From assembly GCA_011772495.1 (NCBI GenBank), contig WVZL01000044.1:62001-126000 (forward strand): a DNA stretch of 64,000 bases, written 5' to 3'. The stretch is from Candidatus Aminicenantota bacterium. Its GTDB lineage: Bacteria > Acidobacteriota > Aminicenantia > Aminicenantales > Aminicenantaceae. The notes beneath the pieces were generated by a model. It was not told the DNA's origin and searched no databases. It worked only from the letters and a program-made list of their open reading frames with translations. Positions 16,200 to 23,904 of the stretch are shown here, piece by piece. How positions within the stretch are numbered: the first letter of the stretch is position 1; the number at the start of each line of letters is the position of its first letter. The translations under genes and the position numbers were made by a program.

Positions 16200-17336
16200 C
16201 TAGAGATTTTTTTTGATGAGTTTATCCAACTCCTGGGCTGCATTCTGTGAGGCTTTCTTGTCGCCTAAAAGCTCTTTGATTTTTCGAAAATTGGATATCA
16301 TTTCTGATCTTGACTCTTCTGAATCGAGGATTCTTTTTGCCTCTGTGCAGATATTCTCAGGAGAGAAGTTTTTCTGGATCAATTCTGGAACAATTTTTTT
16401 CCCAGCCAGGATATTCACGATACTATAATTTCTGATTCTTATAAATCGAACTCCTGCATAGTAAGTGAAAGGGGAGAGACGATAGAAAGAGATGAAAGGA
16501 GTTTCCAAAAGAGCAGATTCCAAGTTGGCTGTTCCACAGGAAGAGAGGACGAGGTCGCTGTAGGCCATCGCCTCATAGTTGTCTTCGGTCAGGACTGTTA
16601 CGTGGTCAGAATCCGCCGGAACATACCTTTCGAGGCTTTGTCCAGCGAGGCCTTCGGCTAAAACCAGAATAAAATGGGCTGGGATTTCTTTTTTTATTTT
16701 TTGAATAGTCTTGGCCAGAACTGGCATATGGTATTTCAATTCGCTTTTTCTGCTTCCCGGAAGCAGGGTGATGAGTTTTTTCTGAGAGCCCAATCCATAC
16801 TTCTGGAAGAAGTCTTCTTTACTGAGAGTGACTCTAACTCTTTCTAATAGGGGATGCCCGATGTAAACAGCAGGGATTCCACGAGTTTGGTATATTTCTT
16901 CTTCAAAGGGGAAAATGAGCAGCATTTTATCGACTGTGCGCTCTATGGTTTTCAGCCTTCCCTTTCGCCAGGCCCACACCGTGGGGCTTATGTAATAGAG
17001 CACCGGGATGGACAATTTTTTGATTTTTTTGGCCAGGCGCAGATTAAAATCAGGAGAATCTATGAGAATAGAAACAACAGGCCTCCGCATCGAGATTTCC
17101 TTTTTGAGTTGGTCAAATATTATTTTAAGGCGAGGAAGATGCGAAAGGATTTCAACAGCCCCGACAACAGCGAGTTTTTCCATAGGCACTATGATTTCTA
17201 CTCCTTCAGCTGCCATGTATTCTCCACCGATACCGAAAAATGAGAAAGCGGGACTTATTTTCTTGAACTGACGAACAAGGCCGGCGCCGTATTTTTCTCC
17301 TGAATTTTCACCGGCTACGATAAGGATGGAGGCCAT
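16200..17336 (-). CDS. lpxB: Lipid-A-disaccharide synthase
   Basis: Joins UDP-2,3-diacylglucosamine and lipid X into the lipid A disaccharide at the inner membrane. About 378 residues, normal for this GT19 family. N-terminal VAGENSGEKYGAGLV, then FFGIGGEYMAAEGVE, SILIDSPDFNLRLAKKIK, YYISPTVWAWRKGR, LLPGSRKSELKYHMPVLA and SSCGTANLESAL are all characteristic. ATG 17336 overlaps the upstream pseudopilin stop as TGATG; a TTG one codon earlier is also possible. It ends the rpsO-pnp-pseudopilin-lpxB array and is direct evidence for a lipopolysaccharide-bearing outer membrane. Confidence 0.96.
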   Translation of the reverse strand: MASILIVAGENSGEKYGAGLVRQFKKISPAFSFFGIGGEYMAAEGVEIIVPMEKLAVVGAVEILSHLPRLKIIFDQLKKEISMRRPVVSILIDSPDFNLRLAKKIKKLSIPVLYYISPTVWAWRKGRLKTIERTVDKMLLIFPFEEEIYQTRGIPAVYIGHPLLERVRVTLSKEDFFQKYGLGSQKKLITLLPGSRKSELKYHMPVLAKTIQKIKKEIPAHFILVLAEGLAGQSLERYVPADSDHVTVLTEDNYEAMAYSDLVLSSCGTANLESALLETPFISFYRLSPFTYYAGVRFIRIRNYSIVNILAGKKIVPELIQKNFSPENICTEAKRILDSEESRSEMISNFRKIKELLGDKKASQNAAQELDKLIKKNL

Positions 17337-17872
17337 CAATCCTTTTCTCTTTTGGCATAAAAGATGATATCAGGCATTTTTCGTGGATCTTGGCCGTAGA
17401 AGAAAAGCCATTTATCGTAAGTATCTTGCTCGAAATAAATTCTGATGGATTTTTTGGTGGAGGAGCTGACGACACCGATAATCCTTGGATTGTCTATGGA
17501 AGAGAGGGCTTTTAGCGGAGCTACCAGAACTCTCTGAGGAGAACTTTGCCTTTGTTGCCGCCTTTGCCTGGCAACTCTTCCGGTAAGCAGGATAATATTC
17601 CATTCTCCGTGTTCTGTCATCGGGTCAGAGAAGAGTTTTCGGAGGCATTTTTCCTCGACCAGCTCTTCCAAAGTCCGGGGAAAACTTCCTGGATTTTTAA
17701 GCTGATAGATTCGGATGGCCTCCACGTATTGTTTGCCTCTAAAGATTAACTCTTCTTCTTTTTCACGCTGGATTTGAGTCTGCCAGACAGGGATGGCGAT
17801 CAAGAGTCCGATACTCAAGATAGAGACAGCCACCATCAGGATAAGAAGGGTATAGCCTTCTTTCTTCGTCAT
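17336..17872 (-). CDS. Pseudopilin with atypical prepilin motif
   Basis: About 178 residues from ATG 17872, chosen because it gives the short charged leader typical of prepilins (MTKKEG|YTLLILMVAVSIL); an ATG at 17905 would add 11 residues. One N-terminal helix follows, then a globular domain with GSFPRTLEELVEEKCLRKLF and SDPMTEHGEW, like GspG-type major pseudopilins. The conserved Glu at +5 after the cleavage Gly is replaced by a hydrophobic residue, as in GspK-like minor pseudopilins. A likely minor subunit of a type II secretion or type IV pilus-like fibre whose other parts are not in this window. Confidence 0.82.
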   Translation of the reverse strand: MTKKEGYTLLILMVAVSILSIGLLIAIPVWQTQIQREKEEELIFRGKQYVEAIRIYQLKNPGSFPRTLEELVEEKCLRKLFSDPMTEHGEWNIILLTGRVARQRRQQRQSSPQRVLVAPLKALSSIDNPRIIGVVSSSTKKSIRIYFEQDTYDKWLFFYGQDPRKMPDIIFYAKREKD

Positions 17873-17908
17873 CGGGCTCTTATGGGATAAAGAGAATGAA
17901 TACACAGA

Positions 17909-18307
17909 TTACCATGTGTTATAGGCTGTTCCATCGATGGCTATTTGATCAGAGCCAGATTGGACGTCCACAATACCAGGTTGAAAGTCAATCGTGAGTT
18001 CTTCATCGGAGGGAGTTTCCGGGATTTCTATCCAGGTGTCAGAATACCCTGTCATGGGGTCGATCGGAATAGTCCGGAAATACTCTTCATCGACCAGCGT
18101 CTGGAGAGAGAGAGGATATTTTCCCTTATCGGCATAATACTGGTTTATCAATTGCCTCATTTGGTAAAGGTTTTCTTTCAGAACAGTTTCTTTGGATTTC
18201 TTGATGGCGTGCTTGTATTGAGGAATACCCAGCCCCACGAGAATCCCGATCAGGGTAAAGACGATCAAGATTTCAATGAGAGTAAATCCTTTTGTTGTGT
18301 TTCTCAT
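17909..18307 (-). CDS. Pseudopilin (GspG-like)
   Basis: About 132 residues from ATG 18307, which gives the leader MRNTTKG and the canonical FTLIEILIVFTLIGIL with Glu at +5. It continues KGKYPLSLQTLVDEEYFRTI and IDPMTGYSDTW, typical of GspG-type pseudopilins. An upstream in-frame ATG would create an implausible 35-residue leader running into the previous gene. It is processed by a prepilin peptidase and inserted in the inner membrane. The neighbours on both sides are also pseudopilins. Confidence 0.87.
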   Translation of the reverse strand: MRNTTKGFTLIEILIVFTLIGILVGLGIPQYKHAIKKSKETVLKENLYQMRQLINQYYADKGKYPLSLQTLVDEEYFRTIPIDPMTGYSDTWIEIPETPSDEELTIDFQPGIVDVQSGSDQIAIDGTAYNTW

Positions 18308-18323
18308 TCTCTTGCTTATGCCT

Positions 18324-18803
18324 TCACCAATCTCTGTATTTCGTTCCGTCCAAGCCAGTGGCTCGGCTTTTGGTATAGATGTCGTAGACATTTTCTTCTC
18401 CCCAGATATCAGAATCAGGGTCGTCTTGGTAGGATCTCAATCCCCAGTCGTAAGAGTTTGTCATGGGGTCCTTGGGAATGCGTCTTAAGAATTTTACAAT
18501 CTTAGATTTTGATTTTTCTCCTGTTTCCTGAATTTCAACTCCTTTAACCAAAGTTTCTAAATCCGGAGGATAGCCTTCTGTATCTTCTTCCACCTTTATC
18601 TTTTTTTCATCAGCCAGATTTTTATAGGCATCGATGGCTTCCCGAACGAGCCTCAAGCTTCTGCGCAGCTCGATTTCCTTTTCTCTTTTAACAGCCACTT
18701 TAGCCAAAGGCATGATCGCGGCAGCCAGAACGGCCAGGATTGCCGCGGTGACCAGCATTTCGATCAGAGTAAAGCCTTTTTTCTGAGCGGAAGGTTTGAA
18801 CAT
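18324..18803 (-). CDS. Pseudopilin (GspG/GspH-like)
   Basis: 159 residues with leader MFKPSAQKKG and FTLIEMLVTAAILAVLAAAI, the classic class III signal with Glu +5. The C-terminal part has EGYPPDLETLVKGVE and RIPKDPMTNSYDWGLRSY, as in calcium-binding GspG proteins. It begins 20 nt after pnp and leads the three-pseudopilin set. The secretion ATPase, platform and secretin genes are absent, so the assignment to type II secretion rather than a type IV pilus is open. Confidence 0.88.
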   Translation of the reverse strand: MFKPSAQKKGFTLIEMLVTAAILAVLAAAIMPLAKVAVKREKEIELRRSLRLVREAIDAYKNLADEKKIKVEEDTEGYPPDLETLVKGVEIQETGEKSKSKIVKFLRRIPKDPMTNSYDWGLRSYQDDPDSDIWGEENVYDIYTKSRATGLDGTKYRDW

Positions 18804-18823
18804 TTTATCTTTTTTAAAACGAG

Positions 18824-20983
18824 TTAAAATTTCTTTCCGTCATAGCGATGCGAATTAAGATGAGATTTTTTTCGTGGTTCCCGGCCGAATTCGTCGCTGC
18901 GATGAGAATCTTTTTCTAAGACCTTCTTGCTCAATTTGATCTTATGATCTTCACCGATATCGAGGACCTTGACTCGGACAACCTGCCCGATTCTGAGCTT
19001 ATCCCTGATGTTTTTTATTCGGTAAGGAGCGACCTCGGAGATATGGAGGAGGCCGACGATATTAGGCAGAATTTCAACAAAAGCGCCATAATCTTCAAGC
19101 CTGACAATTTTTCCGGTGTAGGTTTTTCCAACCTCGGCTTCAATGGTGATCTCTCTTATCATCTCTTTGGCCTTTTCAGCGGATTCCATATCAGAGGAAG
19201 CAATGGTGATTTTTCCACTTTCTTCGATGTCTATTTTGGCGTTGGTCTGGTTTATGATTTTTTTAATGACTTTTCCTGCTGGCCCGATGACCTCGCTCAC
19301 TTTTTCGGGATTTATGACTAGAGTTATGATGCGAGGGGCATGAGGAGAGAGTTCAGAGCGAGGTGAGGGAAGGGCTTCTTTCATCTTGGTCAATACCTTC
19401 AGCCGTCCTTCCTTGGCTTTTAGCAGGGCCTCTTTTAATATATCCAGCGAGATGGAGGGAATTTTTAGATCCAACTGAATGGCAGTAATGCCCTTTTCCG
19501 TTCCGGTGACCTTACAATCCATGTCTCCAAAATGATCTTCAAGTCCAGCAATGTCAGAAAGGAGGGCGTATTGACCGTTTTCTTTTACCAAGCCTATGGC
19601 AATCCCTGCAGTAATCATAGAGAGAGGGACTCCCGCATCCATAAGGGAAAGAACTCCGCCGCAGACAGTAGCCATAGAAGAAGAACCATTCGATTCCAGA
19701 ATATCTGAGACTATTCGGATAGTGTAGGGAAAGCTTTCCTCATCAGGAATGGCAGGTTGGATGGCTTTTTCCGCTAAGGCGCCATGACCAATCTCACGCC
19801 TCCCTGGCGCTCTTAAAAAGGAGACTTCGCCGACGCTGAAGGGAGGGAAATTGTAATGAAGCATAAATCTCTTTTCGTCCTCTTCTCCCAGCCCATCTAG
19901 TCTTTGTACATCTTCAAAGGTACCCAAAGTCACTGTGGCCAAACACTGCGTTTCTCCTCGTGTGAAGAGCGCAGAGCCGTGAGTTCTGGGCAGTAAGCCG
20001 ACTTCGATGGAGATGGGCCTTATGTCATCAAAGCTTCTGCCGTCAGCTCTCTTTCCCTTTTTCAAGATGAGGTCTCTGACCATTCTTTTCTGAATATCGG
20101 TGAAAATTTGCTTGGTTTCATTTATTTCTTCTTCGTTCTCCTCGGGGATTTTTTCGAGCAAATCATTCAGTATTTTCTTTGTCTCTTCTTCACTCGACTT
20201 CTTACTCTTGGCTTTGATAGCTTCTAAAAGGTCAGCGGAGATTTCTTTTTCGATCTTTTTCTGTTTGGTTTGATCAATGGCTTTAAGTTCAAATCCTCTT
20301 TTTTTAATTTTCAATCGAGAAAAGAGGTCTTTTTGGGCCTGGACAATTCTATTGATAGTCTCTCGAGCAGTATTCACAGCTTCTATAATCTGTTCTTCTT
20401 CAATTTCAATTCCTTCAGCTTCTATCATCACGATTCCTTCTTCAGTACCGGCGATAACCATGTTCAGGGGGCTTTTTTCCAATTCGCTAACAGTAGGGTT
20501 AATCACGAATTTGCTGTCAACCAAGCCGACTTTTACTGCGCCCAGGGGGGTAGTAAAAGAAATATCTGAAAAGTAAAGAGCGGCCGAAGCCCCTATTAGG
20601 CCCAGAGTATCTGGCTCATTCTCAAGGTCAGCCGATAGGAGGAGAGCCACTATCTGGGTGTCAAAGAAATATCCTTCAGGAAAAAGAGATCTTATAGGCC
20701 TGTCGATAAGACGGCTGAGGAGGATGACTTTATCTGATGGTTTGCCTTCTCGTTTAAAAAATCCCCCCGGGATCTTTCCAGCAGCGTAGGTGTTTTCTCG
20801 GTAATCGACGATTAAGGGAAGGAATGACCTCTCTTCTTTTGCTTCCTTCTTGGAAGTGGCGGAGACAAACATAATCGTATCTCCATAGCGAAGCAGAGCA
20901 GAACCATCGGCCTGTTTTCCGATTTTGCCTATTTCTATGGAAAGAGTCCGGTTATTGATTTTAAGACTGATTTTGTGAGACAT
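18824..20983 (-). CDS. pnp: Polynucleotide phosphorylase
   Basis: 3'-5' phosphorolytic exoribonuclease. 719 residues with two RNase PH domains (about 1-215 and 310-540; RPIRSLFPEGYFFDTQIVAL, GRREIGHGALAEKA, ILESNGSSSMATVCGG), then a KH domain (VIGPAGKVIKKI, about 565-575) and an S1 domain (GKTYTGKIVRLEDYGAFVEI). A good AGGAG precedes ATG 20983. It lies 21 nt from rpsO, the conserved bacterial order. In E. coli this operon is autoregulated by RNase III and PNPase; no such hairpin was identified here. Confidence 0.97.
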   Translation of the reverse strand: MSHKISLKINNRTLSIEIGKIGKQADGSALLRYGDTIMFVSATSKKEAKEERSFLPLIVDYRENTYAAGKIPGGFFKREGKPSDKVILLSRLIDRPIRSLFPEGYFFDTQIVALLLSADLENEPDTLGLIGASAALYFSDISFTTPLGAVKVGLVDSKFVINPTVSELEKSPLNMVIAGTEEGIVMIEAEGIEIEEEQIIEAVNTARETINRIVQAQKDLFSRLKIKKRGFELKAIDQTKQKKIEKEISADLLEAIKAKSKKSSEEETKKILNDLLEKIPEENEEEINETKQIFTDIQKRMVRDLILKKGKRADGRSFDDIRPISIEVGLLPRTHGSALFTRGETQCLATVTLGTFEDVQRLDGLGEEDEKRFMLHYNFPPFSVGEVSFLRAPGRREIGHGALAEKAIQPAIPDEESFPYTIRIVSDILESNGSSSMATVCGGVLSLMDAGVPLSMITAGIAIGLVKENGQYALLSDIAGLEDHFGDMDCKVTGTEKGITAIQLDLKIPSISLDILKEALLKAKEGRLKVLTKMKEALPSPRSELSPHAPRIITLVINPEKVSEVIGPAGKVIKKIINQTNAKIDIEESGKITIASSDMESAEKAKEMIREITIEAEVGKTYTGKIVRLEDYGAFVEILPNIVGLLHISEVAPYRIKNIRDKLRIGQVVRVKVLDIGEDHKIKLSKKVLEKDSHRSDEFGREPRKKSHLNSHRYDGKKF

Positions 20984-21004
20984 TTTGGCTCCTGGAATCG
21001 AGAA

Positions 21005-21271
21005 TTATTTTCTGAGCTTGAGCTTCTTGATCAGTTTTTCATACCTGGCGGGATCTTCCTTCTTAAGGTATTCGAGAAGCCTCTTTCGCTGTCCCACAAG
21101 CCTCATCAGGCCTGTCCGAGAATGAAAATCCTTCTTGTGGCTTTCAAAATGCTCGGAGAGGTAATTGATCCTGTTGGTCATGATAGCTATTTGGACTTCT
21201 GGTGAACCCGTATCCGAGGCATGGATCTTGTTATCCTTGATGATTTTTAATTTTTCTTCTTTGCTCAGCAA
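21005..21271 (-). CDS. rpsO: 30S ribosomal protein S15
   Basis: 88 residues with the S15 signature [22 protein letters not shown] and [18 protein letters not shown], ending in [12 protein letters not shown]. It binds the central domain of 16S rRNA. The start codon is TTG 21271, nine bases after AGGAG. First gene of the rpsO-pnp-pseudopilin-lpxB array. Confidence 0.97.
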   Translation of the reverse strand: MLSKEEKLKIIKDNKIHASDTGSPEVQIAIMTNRINYLSEHFESHKKDFHSRTGLMRLVGQRKRLLEYLKKEDPARYEKLIKKLKLRK

Positions 21272-21296
21272 CTGTAACTTCTCCTAAGGTTTTTGT

Positions 21297-21325
21297 TTTA
21301 TAATACTATCAGAAATCTGAGTGAA
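21297..21325 (-). promoter_or_regulatory. Possible promoter for rpsO-pnp
   Basis: TTCACT (21325-21320), 17-nt spacer and TATAAA (21302-21297) on the minus strand, giving a leader of about 20 nt before the TTG start. Confidence 0.42.
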
Positions 21326-21386
21326 TGTAAATCTTTAAGTTCCTTTTTGGTTTGACATGAGCGGGGCAAGCATTTAACCTTGAAAG

Positions 21387-21896
21387 GTGAAAAAGAAGAC
21401 TCATTTGTTCCTCTTGGTAGCCAACGGAATTCTGGTCATCCTCGGCTGGGTCATGGCCTTCTATGCTTATCCTCGCCTTCCTCAAGAGATGCCCCTTTGG
21501 ATCAATTTTTTCAAACAGCAAGTCATTTTGACGGAGAAGTCCCCTCTATTCTTCCTGTATCCCTTGGTTCAAACACTTTTCTGTTTTGGCTTTTGGTGGC
21601 TCTCTAGAGTCAACTTCCCAGTGGATTTGCTGACCAGAAAAAAGGAAGGCCTTGTTCTTCAAAGAAAGAATCTCATCATGAGTTTAAGGAAAGAATATAT
21701 TTATCTGAATTTGATTTTTTTTAATTTAATTTTTATTCATCTCCAGAGAAGCATCATCTTTTTAGCCCATGATATAGGAAAAGGAGTGAATAAGATCTAT
21801 TTTATATCTGTATTCATTATTATATTGATGCTGATTCCTTGGTATCGTTTAAGAAAGAGGTTGCTGATTCATAAGTCTGGAAGGGGCAGGGTATAG
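21387..21896 (+). CDS. DUF1648-like integral membrane protein
   Basis: 169 residues with four hydrophobic segments (about 6-26, 51-70, 100-118, 134-152). The N-terminal part, ILGWVMAFYAYPRLPQEMP and then LWINFF, resembles the DUF1648 domain of SdpI-like and related membrane proteins, where a Tyr-Pro-x-Leu-Pro motif follows the first helix. Function unknown. ATG 21387 follows AAAGGTG. A basic tail ends the protein. It is a single gene between divergent rpsO and the Lys/Glu-rich gene. Confidence 0.65.
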   Translation: MKKKTHLFLLVANGILVILGWVMAFYAYPRLPQEMPLWINFFKQQVILTEKSPLFFLYPLVQTLFCFGFWWLSRVNFPVDLLTRKKEGLVLQRKNLIMSLRKEYIYLNLIFFNLIFIHLQRSIIFLAHDIGKGVNKIYFISVFIIILMLIPWYRLRKRLLIHKSGRGRV

Positions 21897-21939
21897 GGTT
21901 CTTTCCAAGAATCTACCTGATTTAAAGATTTGGGGATTT

Positions 21940-22464
21940 TCAACTCCCTTTTTTCTTCTGCCCACTCAATATCTCTTTTCTGCGGAGCAAGTGCTGGGCA
22001 TACTTTGAGTCTAAGCCTCCCATTTTTTCCTCAGTCTCTCTGAGTTTTTCTTCTACCTCGGCCAAAGTCATTAAGTTGATCTTTTTCTTCTTGGGCTTAG
22101 GAGGAGCTGGCGCTTCAGCTGGTTTTTCTGGCTCAGGGGGGGCTTCTTCTCTTACTTCTTCCTTTTCCTCTTTCGCTTCTTCCTCTTCTCTTGGGACTTC
22201 CTCAACGTCCTTTTTTTCTGCTTTCTCTTCCCTTTCTTTCTCTTCTTCCTCTTTTTTGACCTCTTCTTCTTTTTCTTCTTTCTTGACTTCTTTCTCTACT
22301 TTTGGTTCTTCTTTTTTCTTCTTTTCCTTGACTTTTTTCTCCTTTTTTACTTCCTCTTTTGCCTCTTCTTTAGCCTTTTCTTCCCGCTCTTCTTTCTTGG
22401 CTTGCTTTTTTTCTTTCTTGGCTTCTTCTTTTTGTTCTTCTTTTTTCTTTTTTTTCTCAGCCAT
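21940..22464 (-). CDS. Lys/Glu-rich low-complexity protein
   Basis: 174 residues. Residues 1 to about 110 are almost only Lys and Glu in short alternating blocks (KKEEQKEEAKKEKKQAKKEE and similar), followed by a Pro-rich stretch (APPEPEKPAEAPAPPKPKKK). A normal-composition C-terminal segment of about 45 residues ends it (LMTLAEVEEKLRETEEKMGG, then LDSKYAQHLLRRKEIL). No signal peptide or membrane segment. The charged part should form long single alpha-helix or coiled structure; the C-terminal piece is probably the functional module. Function unknown. Upstream ATG has AAAGGATAAT. Located beside tldE/tldD on the same strand. Confidence 0.7.
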   Translation of the reverse strand: MAEKKKKKEEQKEEAKKEKKQAKKEEREEKAKEEAKEEVKKEKKVKEKKKKEEPKVEKEVKKEEKEEEVKKEEEEKEREEKAEKKDVEEVPREEEEAKEEKEEVREEAPPEPEKPAEAPAPPKPKKKKINLMTLAEVEEKLRETEEKMGGLDSKYAQHLLRRKEILSGQKKKGS

Positions 22465-22547
22465 TTATTATCCTTTCTGTTTCATGGAATATGAATATTC
22501 TTGTTTTTTCAAAAAGGGCCCTTTCTTCTTGAGCTAAAAAACTTGAG

Positions 22548-23891
22548 CTATTTTTTCCCCCCAACAGCAAGCTCGGCGATCCTAAAAGAAGGACTGTTCA
22601 AACTTCCTCTCAGCTCAAGATCGTTAGCCACCACTTCGATATTTTTCAGCATCTCAAGAGCATTTCCGCCCAGAGTCATGCCGTCCACAGGAAAGGCTGT
22701 CTTTCCATCCTTTATCCAGAATCCAGAGGAGCCACAGGAATAGTTGCCCGTCGGAATATCGGTTCCTATTCCTCTGAGGCCAGTGACATAGTATCCATTT
22801 TTTATCTCAGAAATAATCTTTTCTCTGGGCACAATACCGTTTTGGACGATAACATTTAGAAAGCCGGCCGAGGCGGGAGAGCGGTATCCATACCGGCGGG
22901 CAATGGTATTGACTTTAACTCCAGCTTTCCGAGCTGTGATAGTGTCGTAAAGGAACATCTTCAGGACTCCCTCACCAATGAGGACGTTTTTTTGGGTCAG
23001 ATTTCCTTCTCCATCAAACGGAACCGAGGAATAATGGCGGGGAACAGTTGGATCATCCACTAGGGTGATTAGCTCTGAAGCCACTTGTTTATCAAGATAC
23101 TCAGTCAAGAAAGTGGTTTTCTTGTATACACTGTCACCATTCATGGCAAACAAGATCCCATACCAGAAGGCAGGCGCAGCATAACGGTCTATGACAACTG
23201 GGACTTGTTGAGTTTCAACAGACTTTGCACCCAGCTTTTCAACGGCTCTTTGGCCAGCTTTTTTAGCCACAGCCTCTATAGGATCTAAGTCCTGAAAATG
23301 CCTCTTCGAGCAGCCCCATCCCCCTGACTGCATGTCATCGCCTTCCCCGGCCACGACTGAGACTCCAAAATAGACTCCTGTTCTTTTGGATGAGTAGGAT
23401 ATCCCTTTAGAATTAGAAATAACCGTTTCTCTTTCAGAGTCTCCAAAAGAACCTCCTCGAGATTTAGTGATTCTCTTATCATAGGCAAGGGCAATCGTTT
23501 CCGCTTCTTTAGCTATGCCTATCTTCTTCTCATTGGGAATTTCAGAGATGGAAGGATCATAGAGGTCAAGGTCTGGTAGCTTTCCCTTCTTGAAATCAGG
23601 TAGCCCGTTCCAAGGCTTTGGATCAGCAACCAGAGAAAGTTGGACTGTTTTCTTGATAAATTCTGTGATAGATTCGTCTGAAAAATCCGAAGTGTACGAA
23701 AATCCTAGTTTTTTATCTTTAAAGACCGTTAAACCCAGACCTTTTGAGGTTGCCTGCTTGATGGTTTCCACGTCTCCGTTCCTCACATCCAGCTCGAAAT
23801 CTCTATCCGCCACTAGATAGACTTCTGCCTCATCGGCACCTGCCTTCAATGCCTTTTTGACAACGTTTTCAGCCAATAATCGATAATTCAT
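22548..23891 (-). CDS. TldE/PmbA-family protein
   Basis: 447 residues of the TldD/PmbA family. In E. coli TldE partners TldD in a heterodimeric metalloprotease that degrades unfolded peptides and matures microcin B17. The protein has the N-terminal GADEAEVYLVADRDFELDVRN-type segment and the C-terminal ARRYGYRSPASAGFLNV and GIGTDIPTGNYSCGSSGF regions of PmbA, and no HExxxH, as expected for the TldE subunit. It has no signal peptide. It starts 13 nt after the tldD stop, so the two are cotranscribed. Confidence 0.92.
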   Translation of the reverse strand: MNYRLLAENVVKKALKAGADEAEVYLVADRDFELDVRNGDVETIKQATSKGLGLTVFKDKKLGFSYTSDFSDESITEFIKKTVQLSLVADPKPWNGLPDFKKGKLPDLDLYDPSISEIPNEKKIGIAKEAETIALAYDKRITKSRGGSFGDSERETVISNSKGISYSSKRTGVYFGVSVVAGEGDDMQSGGWGCSKRHFQDLDPIEAVAKKAGQRAVEKLGAKSVETQQVPVVIDRYAAPAFWYGILFAMNGDSVYKKTTFLTEYLDKQVASELITLVDDPTVPRHYSSVPFDGEGNLTQKNVLIGEGVLKMFLYDTITARKAGVKVNTIARRYGYRSPASAGFLNVIVQNGIVPREKIISEIKNGYYVTGLRGIGTDIPTGNYSCGSSGFWIKDGKTAFPVDGMTLGGNALEMLKNIEVVANDLELRGSLNSPSFRIAELAVGGKK

Positions 23892-23904
23892 TCTTGACCT
23901 CCCC

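Noticed and set aside
17945-18505. A 186-residue plus-strand ORF across two pseudopilin genes
   Set aside because: Antisense to clear prepilin sequences with conserved FTLIE motifs.
22076-22537. A Ser/Phe-rich plus-strand ORF
   Set aside because: It is the complement of the Lys/Glu-rich gene, whose codons read as Ser/Phe on the other strand.
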